IMG/VR virus record: IMGVR_UViG_3300009372_003836
Span: 1-56,831 of that record
Origin: a virus
Direction: 5' to 3' (one strand)
Length of the DNA stretch: 56,831 nucleotides
This document shows, piece after piece, positions 8,274 through 16,007 of the stretch. The translations under genes and the position numbers were made by a program. Every line of letters starts with the position of its first letter. Positions within the stretch are counted from its first letter, which is position 1. The notes under the pieces were generated by a model. The model had not been told where the DNA came from. It saw only the letters and a list, made by a program, of their open reading frames with translations, and did not search any database.

Positions 8274-8462
8274 CTAAAAGTCAAACCGCAGCTGTGTTGC
8301 CTCTTCTGAGGGTGTGAATGACTTGACGAGATAGTTTGCGAGCTCAAATGACATAATTCTTACAGCAGCATCGCTGTCTAGATTGACAGTCTTTTCTGGA
8401 AACTCGCACAAAAACTTGGCGATCTCTAGCTTGAGGATTTTCTCATTCGCAATTTCAATCAT
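8274..8462 (-). CDS. Small helical protein of unknown function
   Basis: A 62-residue protein between thymidine kinase and amidase. Mostly amphipathic helix with a Glu-rich C-terminal part; no motif recognised. The ATG overlaps the amidase stop in a TAATG arrangement, typical of coupled translation. It ends in TAG. Confidence 0.65.
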   Translation of the reverse strand: MIEIANEKILKLEIAKFLCEFPEKTVNLDSDAAVRIMSFELANYLVKSFTPSEEATQLRFDF

Positions 8463-9193
8463 TAGATTCCCTTTTCTTCTATTTCTAGTATTGCTTTGAC
8501 GTGTGCATATGCCACTTTATCTTTATACTCATTTGTCATCATTTGTTCACATTGGATTCGATTGGTGAAGAATCCGTTCTCAGTTAAGATTGCGGGCATG
8601 GTTGTCTTTTTCAATACAAAGAACTTGGCTTTCTTGACTCCTCGATCTTTCCACCCAGTTTGCTCAACAATGTGTTTTTGGAATATCACGGCCAAAGAAT
8701 GACCGGTTGGTGATCCGGGACAGCAATAAGTTTCAACCCCGGATGCTGATGACCAATTGTCACTTGCTGCGTTTGCATGCACTGAGATGTATAGTTTTGC
8801 AAGCCCTAGGTCATCAGCTGCAGTTGATGCAGCAACACGCATAGGCAATGACATATCATCGTCCGACTTTACTAAGTTGAAATATGCGACACCATGTGAA
8901 TCCAGCTGTGCTGTAATTCTTCTTACAACATCTCGGTTAAATGCATATTCAAATAGTTGGCGGTCGTCGTTCATTTTGGGCGAGCGCTTTCCGGGCGTTG
9001 TGTGGCCGTGACCGTTATCCAGGATCCACAGATATCGCTGCCTGTGTTCTTTCTTTTTCACTTCAATCTCCTTGACAGGTTCTACAACACTATCTAGGCT
9101 CTTTATCTTAAGTTTGACTGCTTCTTTCCTTGGGACCAGCGTTTGTGCGATGACCTCTAGAAAGCTAGTGATTATTGAGAATATGTGTTCCAC
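8462..9193 (-). CDS. N-acetylmuramoyl-L-alanine amidase (endolysin)
   Basis: A 243-residue Amidase_3-type zinc enzyme that cuts the bond between muramic acid and L-alanine in peptidoglycan. Zinc-site motifs: DNGHGHTTPGKRSP (first His), YISVHANAA (second His) and PAILTENGFFTN (catalytic Glu). I chose the GTG at 9193, which has GGGAG nine bases upstream; longer frames only shadow the IMP dehydrogenase gene. A hydrophobic N terminus ([18 protein letters not shown]) might be a signal-anchor. Likely the main lysis enzyme. Confidence 0.88.
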   Translation of the reverse strand: MEHIFSIITSFLEVIAQTLVPRKEAVKLKIKSLDSVVEPVKEIEVKKKEHRQRYLWILDNGHGHTTPGKRSPKMNDDRQLFEYAFNRDVVRRITAQLDSHGVAYFNLVKSDDDMSLPMRVAASTAADDLGLAKLYISVHANAASDNWSSASGVETYCCPGSPTGHSLAVIFQKHIVEQTGWKDRGVKKAKFFVLKKTTMPAILTENGFFTNRIQCEQMMTNEYKDKVAYAHVKAILEIEEKGI

Positions 9194-9776
9194 TTTCGTT
9201 TGCTCCCGATGATGTTTGTCGGATAAACTGTGAACGTCGTTGCAGCTCTGTAATTGTTCGAGCACCTGAATATGACATTCCACTCCGCAAACCTTGTGTT
9301 AGGTTACTAACTATGTCCCTCACTGAGCCTTTATGTGCCACTGTGGTTGAAATCCCCTCAAGACTACTTGCTCTTCCTCGCCAATTGAACTGTGCTTCGG
9401 GGCTGGCCATACCCCTATACGTCTTTCTCTTCTCGCCGTCGACGTAGACAATATCTCCGGGAGCTTCGTCGGTCCCTGCGAGAAGTGAACCTAGCATTAC
9501 AGCGTCAGCGCCTGCAGCAATAGCTTTTACGATATCTCCGGAGTTTTTAATGCCGCCATCGGCAATGATTGCTACGTTTCGATCTGTATGATAGCAGTCA
9601 AAGATTGTTTGCAGGCCTGGGACGCCATGGCCGGTCTGGATGCGAGTTGAGCAGATTGAATTGTGCACTACAATGCCGTCAACATTATACGAGTGATCAT
9701 CCTCAACTGTTAAGTCATGAACTTTTCCCTCATAGTGCTTCATTCTCTTCTTAAACTCAACTAATTCGAACTTCAT
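9165..9776 (-). CDS. guaB: IMP dehydrogenase C-terminal half with C-intein
   Basis: A 203-residue product. Residues 1-39 are a C-terminal split-intein fragment ([19 protein letters not shown], ending VVHN). The extein then begins SICSTR, the active-site loop with the catalytic Cys of IMP dehydrogenase. [12 protein letters not shown] and TYRGMAS follow, which favour IMP dehydrogenase over GMP reductase. After trans-splicing with the N half (10818-11660) the product would be about 342 residues with no CBS domain. IMP dehydrogenase oxidises IMP to XMP, the first step towards GTP. The intein pair closely resembles, from memory, the split intein called IMPDH-1. Confidence 0.92.
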   Translation of the reverse strand: MKFELVEFKKRMKHYEGKVHDLTVEDDHSYNVDGIVVHNSICSTRIQTGHGVPGLQTIFDCYHTDRNVAIIADGGIKNSGDIVKAIAAGADAVMLGSLLAGTDEAPGDIVYVDGEKRKTYRGMASPEAQFNWRGRASSLEGISTTVAHKGSVRDIVSNLTQGLRSGMSYSGARTITELQRRSQFIRQTSSGANESGTHILNNH

Positions 9777-10767
9777 TTATAAACCCTTCAATTTTTTCTA
9801 TTTCATCAATAAAATCAACGCTTCTATTTTTTGGCTCTTTTACTCGATACAAAGGATATCCACTTCTTTTTGCAATGTCATCCTTAATATCGTCTCTTGA
9901 TTTTGAATTATTATGCCAGTAATAACCATCATATTCTATCAAATATTTTCCAAAAACTATAAAATCATAAAACTTTCTCTCTATCTTAAATTGCCTACTT
10001 ATGTTTCTCCTGCCAAACTTAGCACATAACATTTCATATAATCGTCGCTCAGGGGAAGATCCGGCTCGACCCATCTTTTTCTTATGCACAGTTTTTTCAA
10101 ATTCATCTTCATCAACTATATTAAAAAAGAACAAATATTTTTTAATCGATCTTATGTCTATGTTGCCCGCGAGTCTTTTAAGATCACTCTGGTTAAACTC
10201 GAGTGTGGTCGAATACGTGTGCCACAGGCCCTCCAGCTTGCTTTCAGTCAAACCTAGACGTCGCAGTGTTCTTTCAAGAACTAAGACTTTATTTTCTTCT
10301 CTAAATTTTTTGTTTCCATCAATTATCTTCTGTTTTGTAGCATCCGAGTGTATTTTGCCGTAAAATGGATTTTTGTCTCCGGATAGCTTTCCTGATAGAG
10401 CATTTCTTATCTTCTCCCTGGTTTCTTTAGAGTGCTTCTTGCCATAAAATGAGTTATTCTTGCCAGCCTTTGCTAGCCCTTTGCATTTGTTTGAACAGTA
10501 TTTGGTGCCGCGGCCCAATATTTCTTCTTTGCATTCTTGACAGAGCTTTTTCTTATATCCATTTTTAACTCTCGTCCCTTTAGTTCTGCATTCTTTAGAG
10601 CAGTATAGCCGACTAGAACCCTGGCAAGCAAAGTCTTCTTTGCAATAATTGCACTTTTTTATATCATCAACTTTTCTATTTTTCTCATAGCAAATCGAAT
10701 CGCAAAATGTTTTTTTGCTCGATATTGATTCTCCGCACTCTCTACAATATTTTTCTTTACTACACAT
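9757..10767 (-). CDS. Homing endonuclease, Vsr-like, between the IMP dehydrogenase halves
   Basis: A 336-residue protein. I use the ATG at 10767 because AGGGAG lies 9 bases upstream; a TTG at 10800 lacks one. The N half carries four Cys-rich zinc-finger-like repeats (CxxC pairs), then NUMOD3-like segments (GKKHSKETREKI and FYGKIHSDATKQKI). The C-terminal nuclease has a Vsr-like core, FYDFIVFGKYLIEYDGYYWH, followed by YRVKEP. This matches the endonuclease family described with fractured, split-intein genes. It overlaps the C half by 20 bases and probably spreads the split-intein allele. Confidence 0.85.
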   Translation of the reverse strand: MCSKEKYCRECGESISSKKTFCDSICYEKNRKVDDIKKCNYCKEDFACQGSSRLYCSKECRTKGTRVKNGYKKKLCQECKEEILGRGTKYCSNKCKGLAKAGKNNSFYGKKHSKETREKIRNALSGKLSGDKNPFYGKIHSDATKQKIIDGNKKFREENKVLVLERTLRRLGLTESKLEGLWHTYSTTLEFNQSDLKRLAGNIDIRSIKKYLFFFNIVDEDEFEKTVHKKKMGRAGSSPERRLYEMLCAKFGRRNISRQFKIERKFYDFIVFGKYLIEYDGYYWHNNSKSRDDIKDDIAKRSGYPLYRVKEPKNRSVDFIDEIEKIEGFINEVRIS

Positions 10768-10788
10768 TGAATATGGCTCCCTATGTAT

Positions 10789-10796
10789 ATAAATAT
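10789..10796 (-). promoter_or_regulatory. ATATTTAT box upstream of homing endonuclease
   Basis: Sense ATATTTAT, 22 bases before the ATG at 10767, between the IMP dehydrogenase N-half stop and the endonuclease. Suggests the endonuclease has its own, perhaps late, promoter. Confidence 0.4.
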
Positions 10797-10817
10797 ACAA
10801 GTAGATACATTTTGATC

Positions 10818-11660
10818 CTATTCCAATGTTTTTATTAAAAGATGTTGCTGTTCGTCTAGATCATATGCTGCGATCCACTTTGCATACTCGTGAATATTGT
10901 TTTCATTGATAAGTTCGACATCTTCTCTGTTTACGACATAAAATTCATGATTTGATGTACATTCAATATCGTTAATCACAGTTATTGCTTCACTTCTATC
11001 AAAAGCTAATGTATCAATAACTGGCTTTAGATTTCCTGTATGTGTATAGACTCTATCACCGACTTTAACATTTTCAATATTCTTTAAACCGTTTTCAGTT
11101 CGAACTTTTGTACCCGGAACAAAGCAGCCTCCGCCGATGTTGCAGCGTACTGCGTTAGCCCCCCAATCAGCGAGGTCGTTAATTCCCTCGAGGGTGGCAA
11201 CATTACCTGCAATCAAGCAAAAATCCTCACCCAGAGTAGCACGAAGCTCCTCTAGCACCTCTTTTACGAGAATGTGGTGACCATGTGCCACATCAATGCA
11301 AAGAGCAGAGGCTCCAGCATTAACAAGAAGGTCTGCTCGGTGAAAATAGTCATCTGTTACTCCAATCGCTGCGGCAATAGGTGCCTCATGCTCTGATAAT
11401 TGTATTGCTTTTATTACTTGCTGTGCTTGTTCCTCTGGCGAATTATACCGGTGGATGACGCCGAGGCCACCCATAAGACCGATTGCTGCAGCCATCTCAG
11501 CTTCAGTCACCGTGTCCATGCATGATGCAATAATGGGTAGCTTGAGATTGACTCCGGAGCCGAGAGTGACTGATGTGTCACATTCTGATCGGGATTTAAT
11601 GTCTGAGTATTGGGGGACGAGTAGAACATCTTCGTAGGCAAGAGTCTCTTGGATTTTCAC
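10818..11660 (-). CDS. guaB: IMP dehydrogenase N-terminal half with N-intein
   Basis: A 280-residue product. Residues 1-178 are the first half of the TIM barrel of IMP dehydrogenase (EDVLLVPQYSDI at the N terminus, MGGLGVIHRY, then GNVATLEG and NIGGG). Residue 179 is the Cys that opens the N-intein (CFVPGTKVRTENG). The fragment runs 102 residues, includes the block-B-like CTSNHEF, and ends at a stop. The break falls just before the active-site loop. Starts at GTG after an AGGAG, with a TATAAT box 25 bases further upstream. Confidence 0.92.
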   Translation of the reverse strand: MKIQETLAYEDVLLVPQYSDIKSRSECDTSVTLGSGVNLKLPIIASCMDTVTEAEMAAAIGLMGGLGVIHRYNSPEEQAQQVIKAIQLSEHEAPIAAAIGVTDDYFHRADLLVNAGASALCIDVAHGHHILVKEVLEELRATLGEDFCLIAGNVATLEGINDLADWGANAVRCNIGGGCFVPGTKVRTENGLKNIENVKVGDRVYTHTGNLKPVIDTLAFDRSEAITVINDIECTSNHEFYVVNREDVELINENNIHEYAKWIAAYDLDEQQHLLIKTLE

Positions 11661-11684
11661 GCTTTCTCCTATACGTTATGAAAG

Positions 11685-11690
11685 ATTATA
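11685..11690 (-). promoter_or_regulatory. TATAAT box upstream of IMP dehydrogenase
   Basis: Sense TATAAT within TGTGTTATAATC, 25 bases before the GTG at 11660, in a 50-base gap. No clear -35 seen. Candidate early/middle promoter of sigma-70 type. Confidence 0.35.
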
Positions 11691-11710
11691 ACACATGTCT
11701 TTTAAATTTA

Positions 11711-12916
11711 TTACTTAATTCCCGCTAAAAGTTCCCAGCGATTTTGTGTAGATTCGTTGAGGTTTTGTTTCTCAGCCCAGGCTGCAAAAAGCTTACGATC
11801 TTCAGGATTGTCGAGGCTAACGGGAGAGTTTTCCGGCTTCTTGAATGCACTTCCCTTTATTCTTGGGCGGAGGGCGCGAGCACCGTGATAGTTTCTAAAA
11901 GTAACTGCTGCACCGACGTCGTCCGGGAAAGTAAACAGCGATGTCTTCCTTCCGTCACCTAGGGTTGCAGCATTTTTTTCATCTATATGATATAATCCCT
12001 TGCCCCGTATTTGAATAAACTTAGCCCCTTTTTCTCTATAGTACATCGCTATGTCTTCAGAGGTAATTTTTGAATTAGATACATTTTGATTTGCCTCTTT
12101 TTCTAGAAAAGGCTGAACTATTGTTTCAAACTGCTCCATAGTGACTGACTGGAGCGTAGCAGCGTCGAGGTTGATTTTGTTTTTGATGATATCAAGTTTT
12201 CGCTTTGTCTCTTCTTTGTCAAATGTTGAGTTGATCATATCTACAAGGTAATTATTTGCACTTGAGCTACGCTTCGGATAAAATTCTGATTTGTTGAAGT
12301 CATACACAAGAGCTGGTGAACCACCATCGGCATCTTGTTTTTTGAGTTCGATCATAATTCCGTTTATCTCTATGTCTGACGTCTTCATGTTGTCGTCAGC
12401 TTTAAAGTCTATGTTTTCATCCTTAAGGAATTCTGCCATTCTTGTTTCATATTCGAACCCTCCGGCCCGTTGCGATTTTCCAAATCCAGAATTCCCAAAT
12501 GAAATTAGTGGTTGCCCTTCAACACTGTATCCTGCATATGTTCCGCTAGTATTTCTTCCCTCATTCGGAGAGAGAACTTCGACTTCGACATCTCTACCTA
12601 GTATTTTTTGGAATGCTAGTTCGACGAAAGTCAGGAGCTCTTTTTCAGTTTTGGGCTCTGTAACATCCTGATCTATTGCTACCCGAATTTCGCCTCCAGA
12701 TTTTATACTTGCTTTAACATGTTTGTCTCTGACCGGGAGCCCTAATGACTTCAGCACTTGTATGAAAATAGCTGCTTTGTTTTTTGCAACTGTTGACATC
12801 TCGAACGGCGTCAAATCTTCTTTCTCTACTTCGAGCGCTTCTTCTTCTTCAGGCTCTTCTTGCTCTTGCAGAATAGATCTAATTAGCAATCGCAAGTCAT
12901 TTTCATTTAGTGTCAT
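11711..12916 (-). CDS. Leader-bearing protein with PD-(D/E)XK-like nuclease motif
   Basis: A 401-residue protein. The N terminus (MTLNENDLRLLIRSILQEQE) is the shared leader, followed by an acidic stretch. Around residues 153-192 is a pattern typical of PD-(D/E)XK nucleases: an upstream Glu (GFEYETRM), then SDIEINGIMIELKKQ with D181, E190 and K192 in place. The rest is not recognised. If the leader targets it to the capsid, it could be a nuclease injected with the DNA. Both leader role and nuclease activity are inference. An ATATTTAT box lies 24 bases upstream. Confidence 0.82.
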   Translation of the reverse strand: MTLNENDLRLLIRSILQEQEEPEEEEALEVEKEDLTPFEMSTVAKNKAAIFIQVLKSLGLPVRDKHVKASIKSGGEIRVAIDQDVTEPKTEKELLTFVELAFQKILGRDVEVEVLSPNEGRNTSGTYAGYSVEGQPLISFGNSGFGKSQRAGGFEYETRMAEFLKDENIDFKADDNMKTSDIEINGIMIELKKQDADGGSPALVYDFNKSEFYPKRSSSANNYLVDMINSTFDKEETKRKLDIIKNKINLDAATLQSVTMEQFETIVQPFLEKEANQNVSNSKITSEDIAMYYREKGAKFIQIRGKGLYHIDEKNAATLGDGRKTSLFTFPDDVGAAVTFRNYHGARALRPRIKGSAFKKPENSPVSLDNPEDRKLFAAWAEKQNLNESTQNRWELLAGIK

Positions 12917-12939
12917 AATAAAATCCCGGAAGTCATTTA

Positions 12940-12947
12940 ATAAATAT
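12940..12947 (-). promoter_or_regulatory. ATATTTAT box upstream of leader-bearing nuclease-like gene
   Basis: Sense ATATTTAT, 24 bases before the ATG at 12916, in a 32-base gap. Same element as at the other leader-gene boundaries. Confidence 0.4.
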
Positions 12948-12948
12948 C

Positions 12949-13623
12949 TTACATTGGTGTGTTAGGCAAGTTTTCTTTTGCCCAGTCGAGCCATATCTGT
13001 CTGACTTTCTCGATCTCTTGATCTTCTTTTCCGTTTGTGAACATTGCCCTATGCTTGACCAAGAAATCATCTATAGCTTGAGTTAAAGTAGATTTCATTT
13101 TTTTCCTTCTGGCATTGAAGCCGTTAACGAAGGCTGGTATTTCGTGCGGGAGTAAAAGATATTCTGCATACGGAAGTGTGCTTTTCTGATGTGAATCTTT
13201 TAGCCCTTTACTTGGATTTCTATCCTGGGTTATATGCTCTATTTCGTGTCGGATGGCATCGTGGAGTTCGATATTGATATCTGACCAGATGTTTGGTTCG
13301 TATTCTGGATTTATTGTCAAGTTTAGTTCGATAGCATCGCCTGAAGCTCCTCCGTTTAATGTGAACGGAATTCCCCACTCTGGATCTCGGAGGACATCAA
13401 GTGTGACCTCAACGTCGTCCCAGGTTTCAGGGTCATCAAACTCGTCGTCAGGATCGATTAGATTGTGGTTTTTGATTGTTATGTCAGTTATGAATGGATC
13501 TTCTGTTTCACCTGATTTGATATATTGCATCATTTCGAATGATAAGTGACGAACTTTGACGTCGTGTTTGGATTCTTTTAGGAACCCACGCCAGTTTTCC
13601 ATTATTAGTTTCATATTAGGCAT
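12949..13623 (-). CDS. Leader-bearing HExxH metalloprotease-like protein
   Basis: A 224-residue protein. Its N terminus (MKLIMENWRGFLKES from residue 4) is a leader of a slightly different type, ending in FLKE before Ser. The motif RHEIEH (H126, E127, H130) is an HExxH zinc site, and E161 in LLLPHEIPAF could be the third ligand. No signal peptide. The gene is 6 bases from the leader-bearing gene upstream. A packaged protease is possible; it could also be a structural protein with a coincidental motif. Confidence 0.8.
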   Translation of the reverse strand: MPNMKLIMENWRGFLKESKHDVKVRHLSFEMMQYIKSGETEDPFITDITIKNHNLIDPDDEFDDPETWDDVEVTLDVLRDPEWGIPFTLNGGASGDAIELNLTINPEYEPNIWSDINIELHDAIRHEIEHITQDRNPSKGLKDSHQKSTLPYAEYLLLPHEIPAFVNGFNARRKKMKSTLTQAIDDFLVKHRAMFTNGKEDQEIEKVRQIWLDWAKENLPNTPM

Positions 13624-13629
13624 CGTATC

Positions 13630-14076
13630 TTACGACTTCCATCGCCTTTTTAAAAATGATGCACTCATTGGATTAGACATAATTTCTTCAGATATTCCAA
13701 CGAAAGAATCCCAGCCGTCATCTTGAAGGTCGTCAATAGATTGATTTGATACTTTTAAATACTCATCTAAATATTTTGACAAACGGTTTAAATGTTTTTT
13801 AACTGATTTAGGTTTGTTTCCTAAAGCAGCTGAAATTAAAAGCCTCTTTATTTGAGGCCTAAACCGAAGCCAACCTTGAATTTCTGTATATGTTTTTCCT
13901 TCATCGTAAAGTGCAGCAAGACCCATAAACTGACTTATCTCGTCAGGAGATAGTTCTGACTTTAACATTTCGTCAGCTTTATCCCAAATCGTTTCGTGAT
14001 CATGTTCAGATGATTCATTGATTCTGCTTAGTTCTTCTCGAATTATTTGACGTAATTCATTTAACTTGATTTGCAT
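13630..14076 (-). CDS. Leader-bearing protein of unknown function
   Basis: About 148 residues. I use the ATG at 14076, 7 bases after GGAG; a GTG at 14082 sits too close to it. The N terminus (MQIKLNELRQIIREELSRIN) is a textbook example of the shared leader, with sites IIRE and RINE. The remainder is helical with a basic patch (KRLLISAALGNKPKSVKKHL). No family recognised. It heads a two-gene unit behind an ATATTTAT box. Confidence 0.75.
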   Translation of the reverse strand: MQIKLNELRQIIREELSRINESSEHDHETIWDKADEMLKSELSPDEISQFMGLAALYDEGKTYTEIQGWLRFRPQIKRLLISAALGNKPKSVKKHLNRLSKYLDEYLKVSNQSIDDLQDDGWDSFVGISEEIMSNPMSASFLKRRWKS

Positions 14077-14100
14077 ATACACACTCCGAGGAAGGTATTA

Positions 14101-14108
14101 ATAAATAT
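14101..14108 (-). promoter_or_regulatory. ATATTTAT box upstream of leader genes at 12.9-14.1 kb
   Basis: Sense ATATTTAT, 25 bases before the ATG at 14076. The surrounding bases form a near-palindrome (GGTATATTTATTAATACC). Confidence 0.4.
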
Positions 14109-14127
14109 ACCCTATGCGAGGAAAGAT

Positions 14128-14535
14128 TTATACCTGAGTCTGTAAAGTCTGTTTAACACCATCAGTTGCTTTTTCGACCACCTTTGAAGTTAATTCAAGT
14201 TCCTGACTGAATTTATAAACTCCTGCTTGAATTGCAAGTAGTTCGGTAGGACTGAATGACTTTCCTGAGGTTGCAAGCTTGATTATTTTGTCGAGTTTCC
14301 CTTGCCCAGATATCAAACCTGAGAATATTTTATTGAAGTTTGTATTTTCTGTTTTGTCTACTCGGAGTTTTGGTGTAGGTGTGACTTCTGTCATCTTTTG
14401 GGTGGAAGATATATTACCTATTGTAGAAGAAGACGAACCTTCACTAAGGACATCCTGGAAACTCTTAGATATATTCTGTGGTGATACTTGAGGATTAACT
14501 GCAGGTATCTGTATATTAAGACCAGGGATATCCAT
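14128..14535 (-). CDS. Type III secretion inner-rod-like protein (EscI/YscI/HrpB type)
   Basis: A 135-residue protein. The last 60 residues (SGKSFSPTELLAIQAG, then a helix ending in VKQTLQTQV) resemble, from my knowledge of the family, inner-rod proteins of type III secretion systems: a LLxxQ motif, a long amphipathic helix with conserved LTSKVV, and a C-terminal Gln. The N-terminal half is Ser/Thr-rich and looks disordered. It lies 2 bases after the 162-residue gene. A phage rod-like protein would be unexpected; an alternative is a virion protein of similar helical type. Confidence 0.6.
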   Translation of the reverse strand: MDIPGLNIQIPAVNPQVSPQNISKSFQDVLSEGSSSSTIGNISSTQKMTEVTPTPKLRVDKTENTNFNKIFSGLISGQGKLDKIIKLATSGKSFSPTELLAIQAGVYKFSQELELTSKVVEKATDGVKQTLQTQV

Positions 14536-14537
14536 TT

Positions 14538-15026
14538 TTAGCGTATATTATTTATTGCGTTCTTAGCAGTATCTGACTTTGCTTTAAGGACATTTGAGAT
14601 AGTACTATATTGACGATTCTCATTTTGCATCTTATTTTGAAGATTTAGATATTGTAGATTGAACGACATCTGCATCTCCTGCATTTGCTTAGTTTGATCC
14701 ATCAGTGATTGTGTGCTTGAGGTTCCGGCTTGACCAGCACCAATTTGGGTATTTGGTCCCGGCATCTGGCCCGGAGTATTCATTGTTCCACCTGGGGCGT
14801 AATTGCCGATGGCGCCTGCTGCTTGATTTACGGTAGCACTTACAACCGCTCCGCCTGGGACGAATGGTGCAGCAACTGCAACAGCGCCAGCTACAGCATT
14901 TGCACCGTTAGCAACTCCGCGGCCTATCTGTGACCCAAAATCATTTCTTGCAGTTTGTCGGGTATGAAGCGGTGCCGAATTAACTCGAATTGAATTTCCA
15001 CTGTTTAATCTATTGATACCGGTCAT
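14538..15026 (-). CDS. Small secretion-apparatus-like protein with hydrophobic middle
   Basis: A 162-residue protein. Residues about 30-75 are Ala/Gly/Val-rich and hydrophobic (VANGANAVAGAVAVAAPF). The C-terminal 50 residues are a Gln/Asn-rich helix ending in NAINNIR. The segment ISNVLK plus the N-x-I-x-N-I ending also occurs at the C terminus of the 274-residue protein at 16008-16832, so the two share a module. Context with the rod-like protein suggests one assembly. No confident family. Confidence 0.65.
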   Translation of the reverse strand: MTGINRLNSGNSIRVNSAPLHTRQTARNDFGSQIGRGVANGANAVAGAVAVAAPFVPGGAVVSATVNQAAGAIGNYAPGGTMNTPGQMPGPNTQIGAGQAGTSSTQSLMDQTKQMQEMQMSFNLQYLNLQNKMQNENRQYSTISNVLKAKSDTAKNAINNIR

Positions 15027-15029
15027 TTT

Positions 15030-15992
15030 TTATTCCTTATCTGATTCGTTGAATCTTTTTATTAGTTCTTCTTTTGATATCGAGCAATCTTTTCCCTTTG
15101 ATATATTTTCTCTTGCCGGGATGAATTCAAGATTGCATATATTTCCAATTATTTCTGAATCTATATCTTGTAAAAAACCTTCCCGCTTTGAAAACATGTG
15201 ATCAAGCTGGTAGTCGTCTTCACCTTTACCTCTATTTTTATTAGAGTTTTCTAGCAAGTGAATGGGTTGTTGGTTTGTGATCTTACTTACTTCTCTTTTG
15301 TAGTTTTCAAACTCTGGCAGTTGTGCAATGTAGTCGCTTCTTGATATTCCAAATTTTGTTTTATAAAATTTTTCAATTATCTCGTCAGACTGTAGTGAAA
15401 ACTCTACACCATATCTTTTCACAAGCGTTTCTTTGCATTTTTCTCTTACCCTGTTATTTGATAGCGGGTTATCTACACCAAACCTCTCCCTACATGTTTT
15501 CTTATATTTTTCTTGTATTTTTTTACTCATGTGCGGATGAGTTGCTCCGTGGTTCTTTATGCTAGTCATAACCTTCTTATCTTGAACTTCTTTTGATTTT
15601 GACGGATTATCAACACCAAGATTCTTAATATATGTTTTAACCCTCTTGTCTAAGAATTCCTGCGATTGCATCAAGTGCTTTACACCATACTTTTTTAATC
15701 TAGTGTTCTCTATTTTCTCTTTAGTTTCTTTGAGTGACGCAGGATTTTTTACTCCATACTTTTTTAAATTTGTATCTTCTATCTGTCGTCTTAAATGACC
15801 AGAATTTCTTAAAGATTCACCGAAACAAAACTTAGAACAAAAGTGATTATTTCTTTTAATCTTCTTTTTTATTGAATTTGAAGATTGAAATTCTTCACTG
15901 CATATATCACAACTAAATTTAGCAACCAGCTTCTTTCTTGGGTTTTTTTGTTTTCCATCTGCCGGAACTATGTAAAATGTTTCAACTAACAT
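15030..15992 (-). CDS. HNH homing endonuclease
   Basis: A 320-residue free-standing endonuclease. The N terminus has a Cys-rich finger (CDICSEEF, then FCSKFCFG). At least five tandem repeats of the type KKYGVKNPASLKE follow (residues about 75-200), likely DNA-contacting helices. The C terminus has an HNH-type core, YQLDHMFS, with GNICNLEFIPARENISKGK. It lies between two genes of the secretion-like cluster, separated by only 3 and 15 bases, and so looks like an insertion into an operon. Confidence 0.85.
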   Translation of the reverse strand: MLVETFYIVPADGKQKNPRKKLVAKFSCDICSEEFQSSNSIKKKIKRNNHFCSKFCFGESLRNSGHLRRQIEDTNLKKYGVKNPASLKETKEKIENTRLKKYGVKHLMQSQEFLDKRVKTYIKNLGVDNPSKSKEVQDKKVMTSIKNHGATHPHMSKKIQEKYKKTCRERFGVDNPLSNNRVREKCKETLVKRYGVEFSLQSDEIIEKFYKTKFGISRSDYIAQLPEFENYKREVSKITNQQPIHLLENSNKNRGKGEDDYQLDHMFSKREGFLQDIDSEIIGNICNLEFIPARENISKGKDCSISKEELIKRFNESDKE

Positions 15993-15996
15993 ATTG

Positions 15997-16004
15997 ATAA
16001 ATAT
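15997..16004 (-). promoter_or_regulatory. ATATTTAT box at HNH endonuclease start
   Basis: Sense ATATTTAT, only 5 bases before the ATG at 15992. If it is a promoter, the transcript would be leaderless or would start within the gene, so this copy is doubtful. Confidence 0.25.
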
Positions 16005-16007
16005 TTA

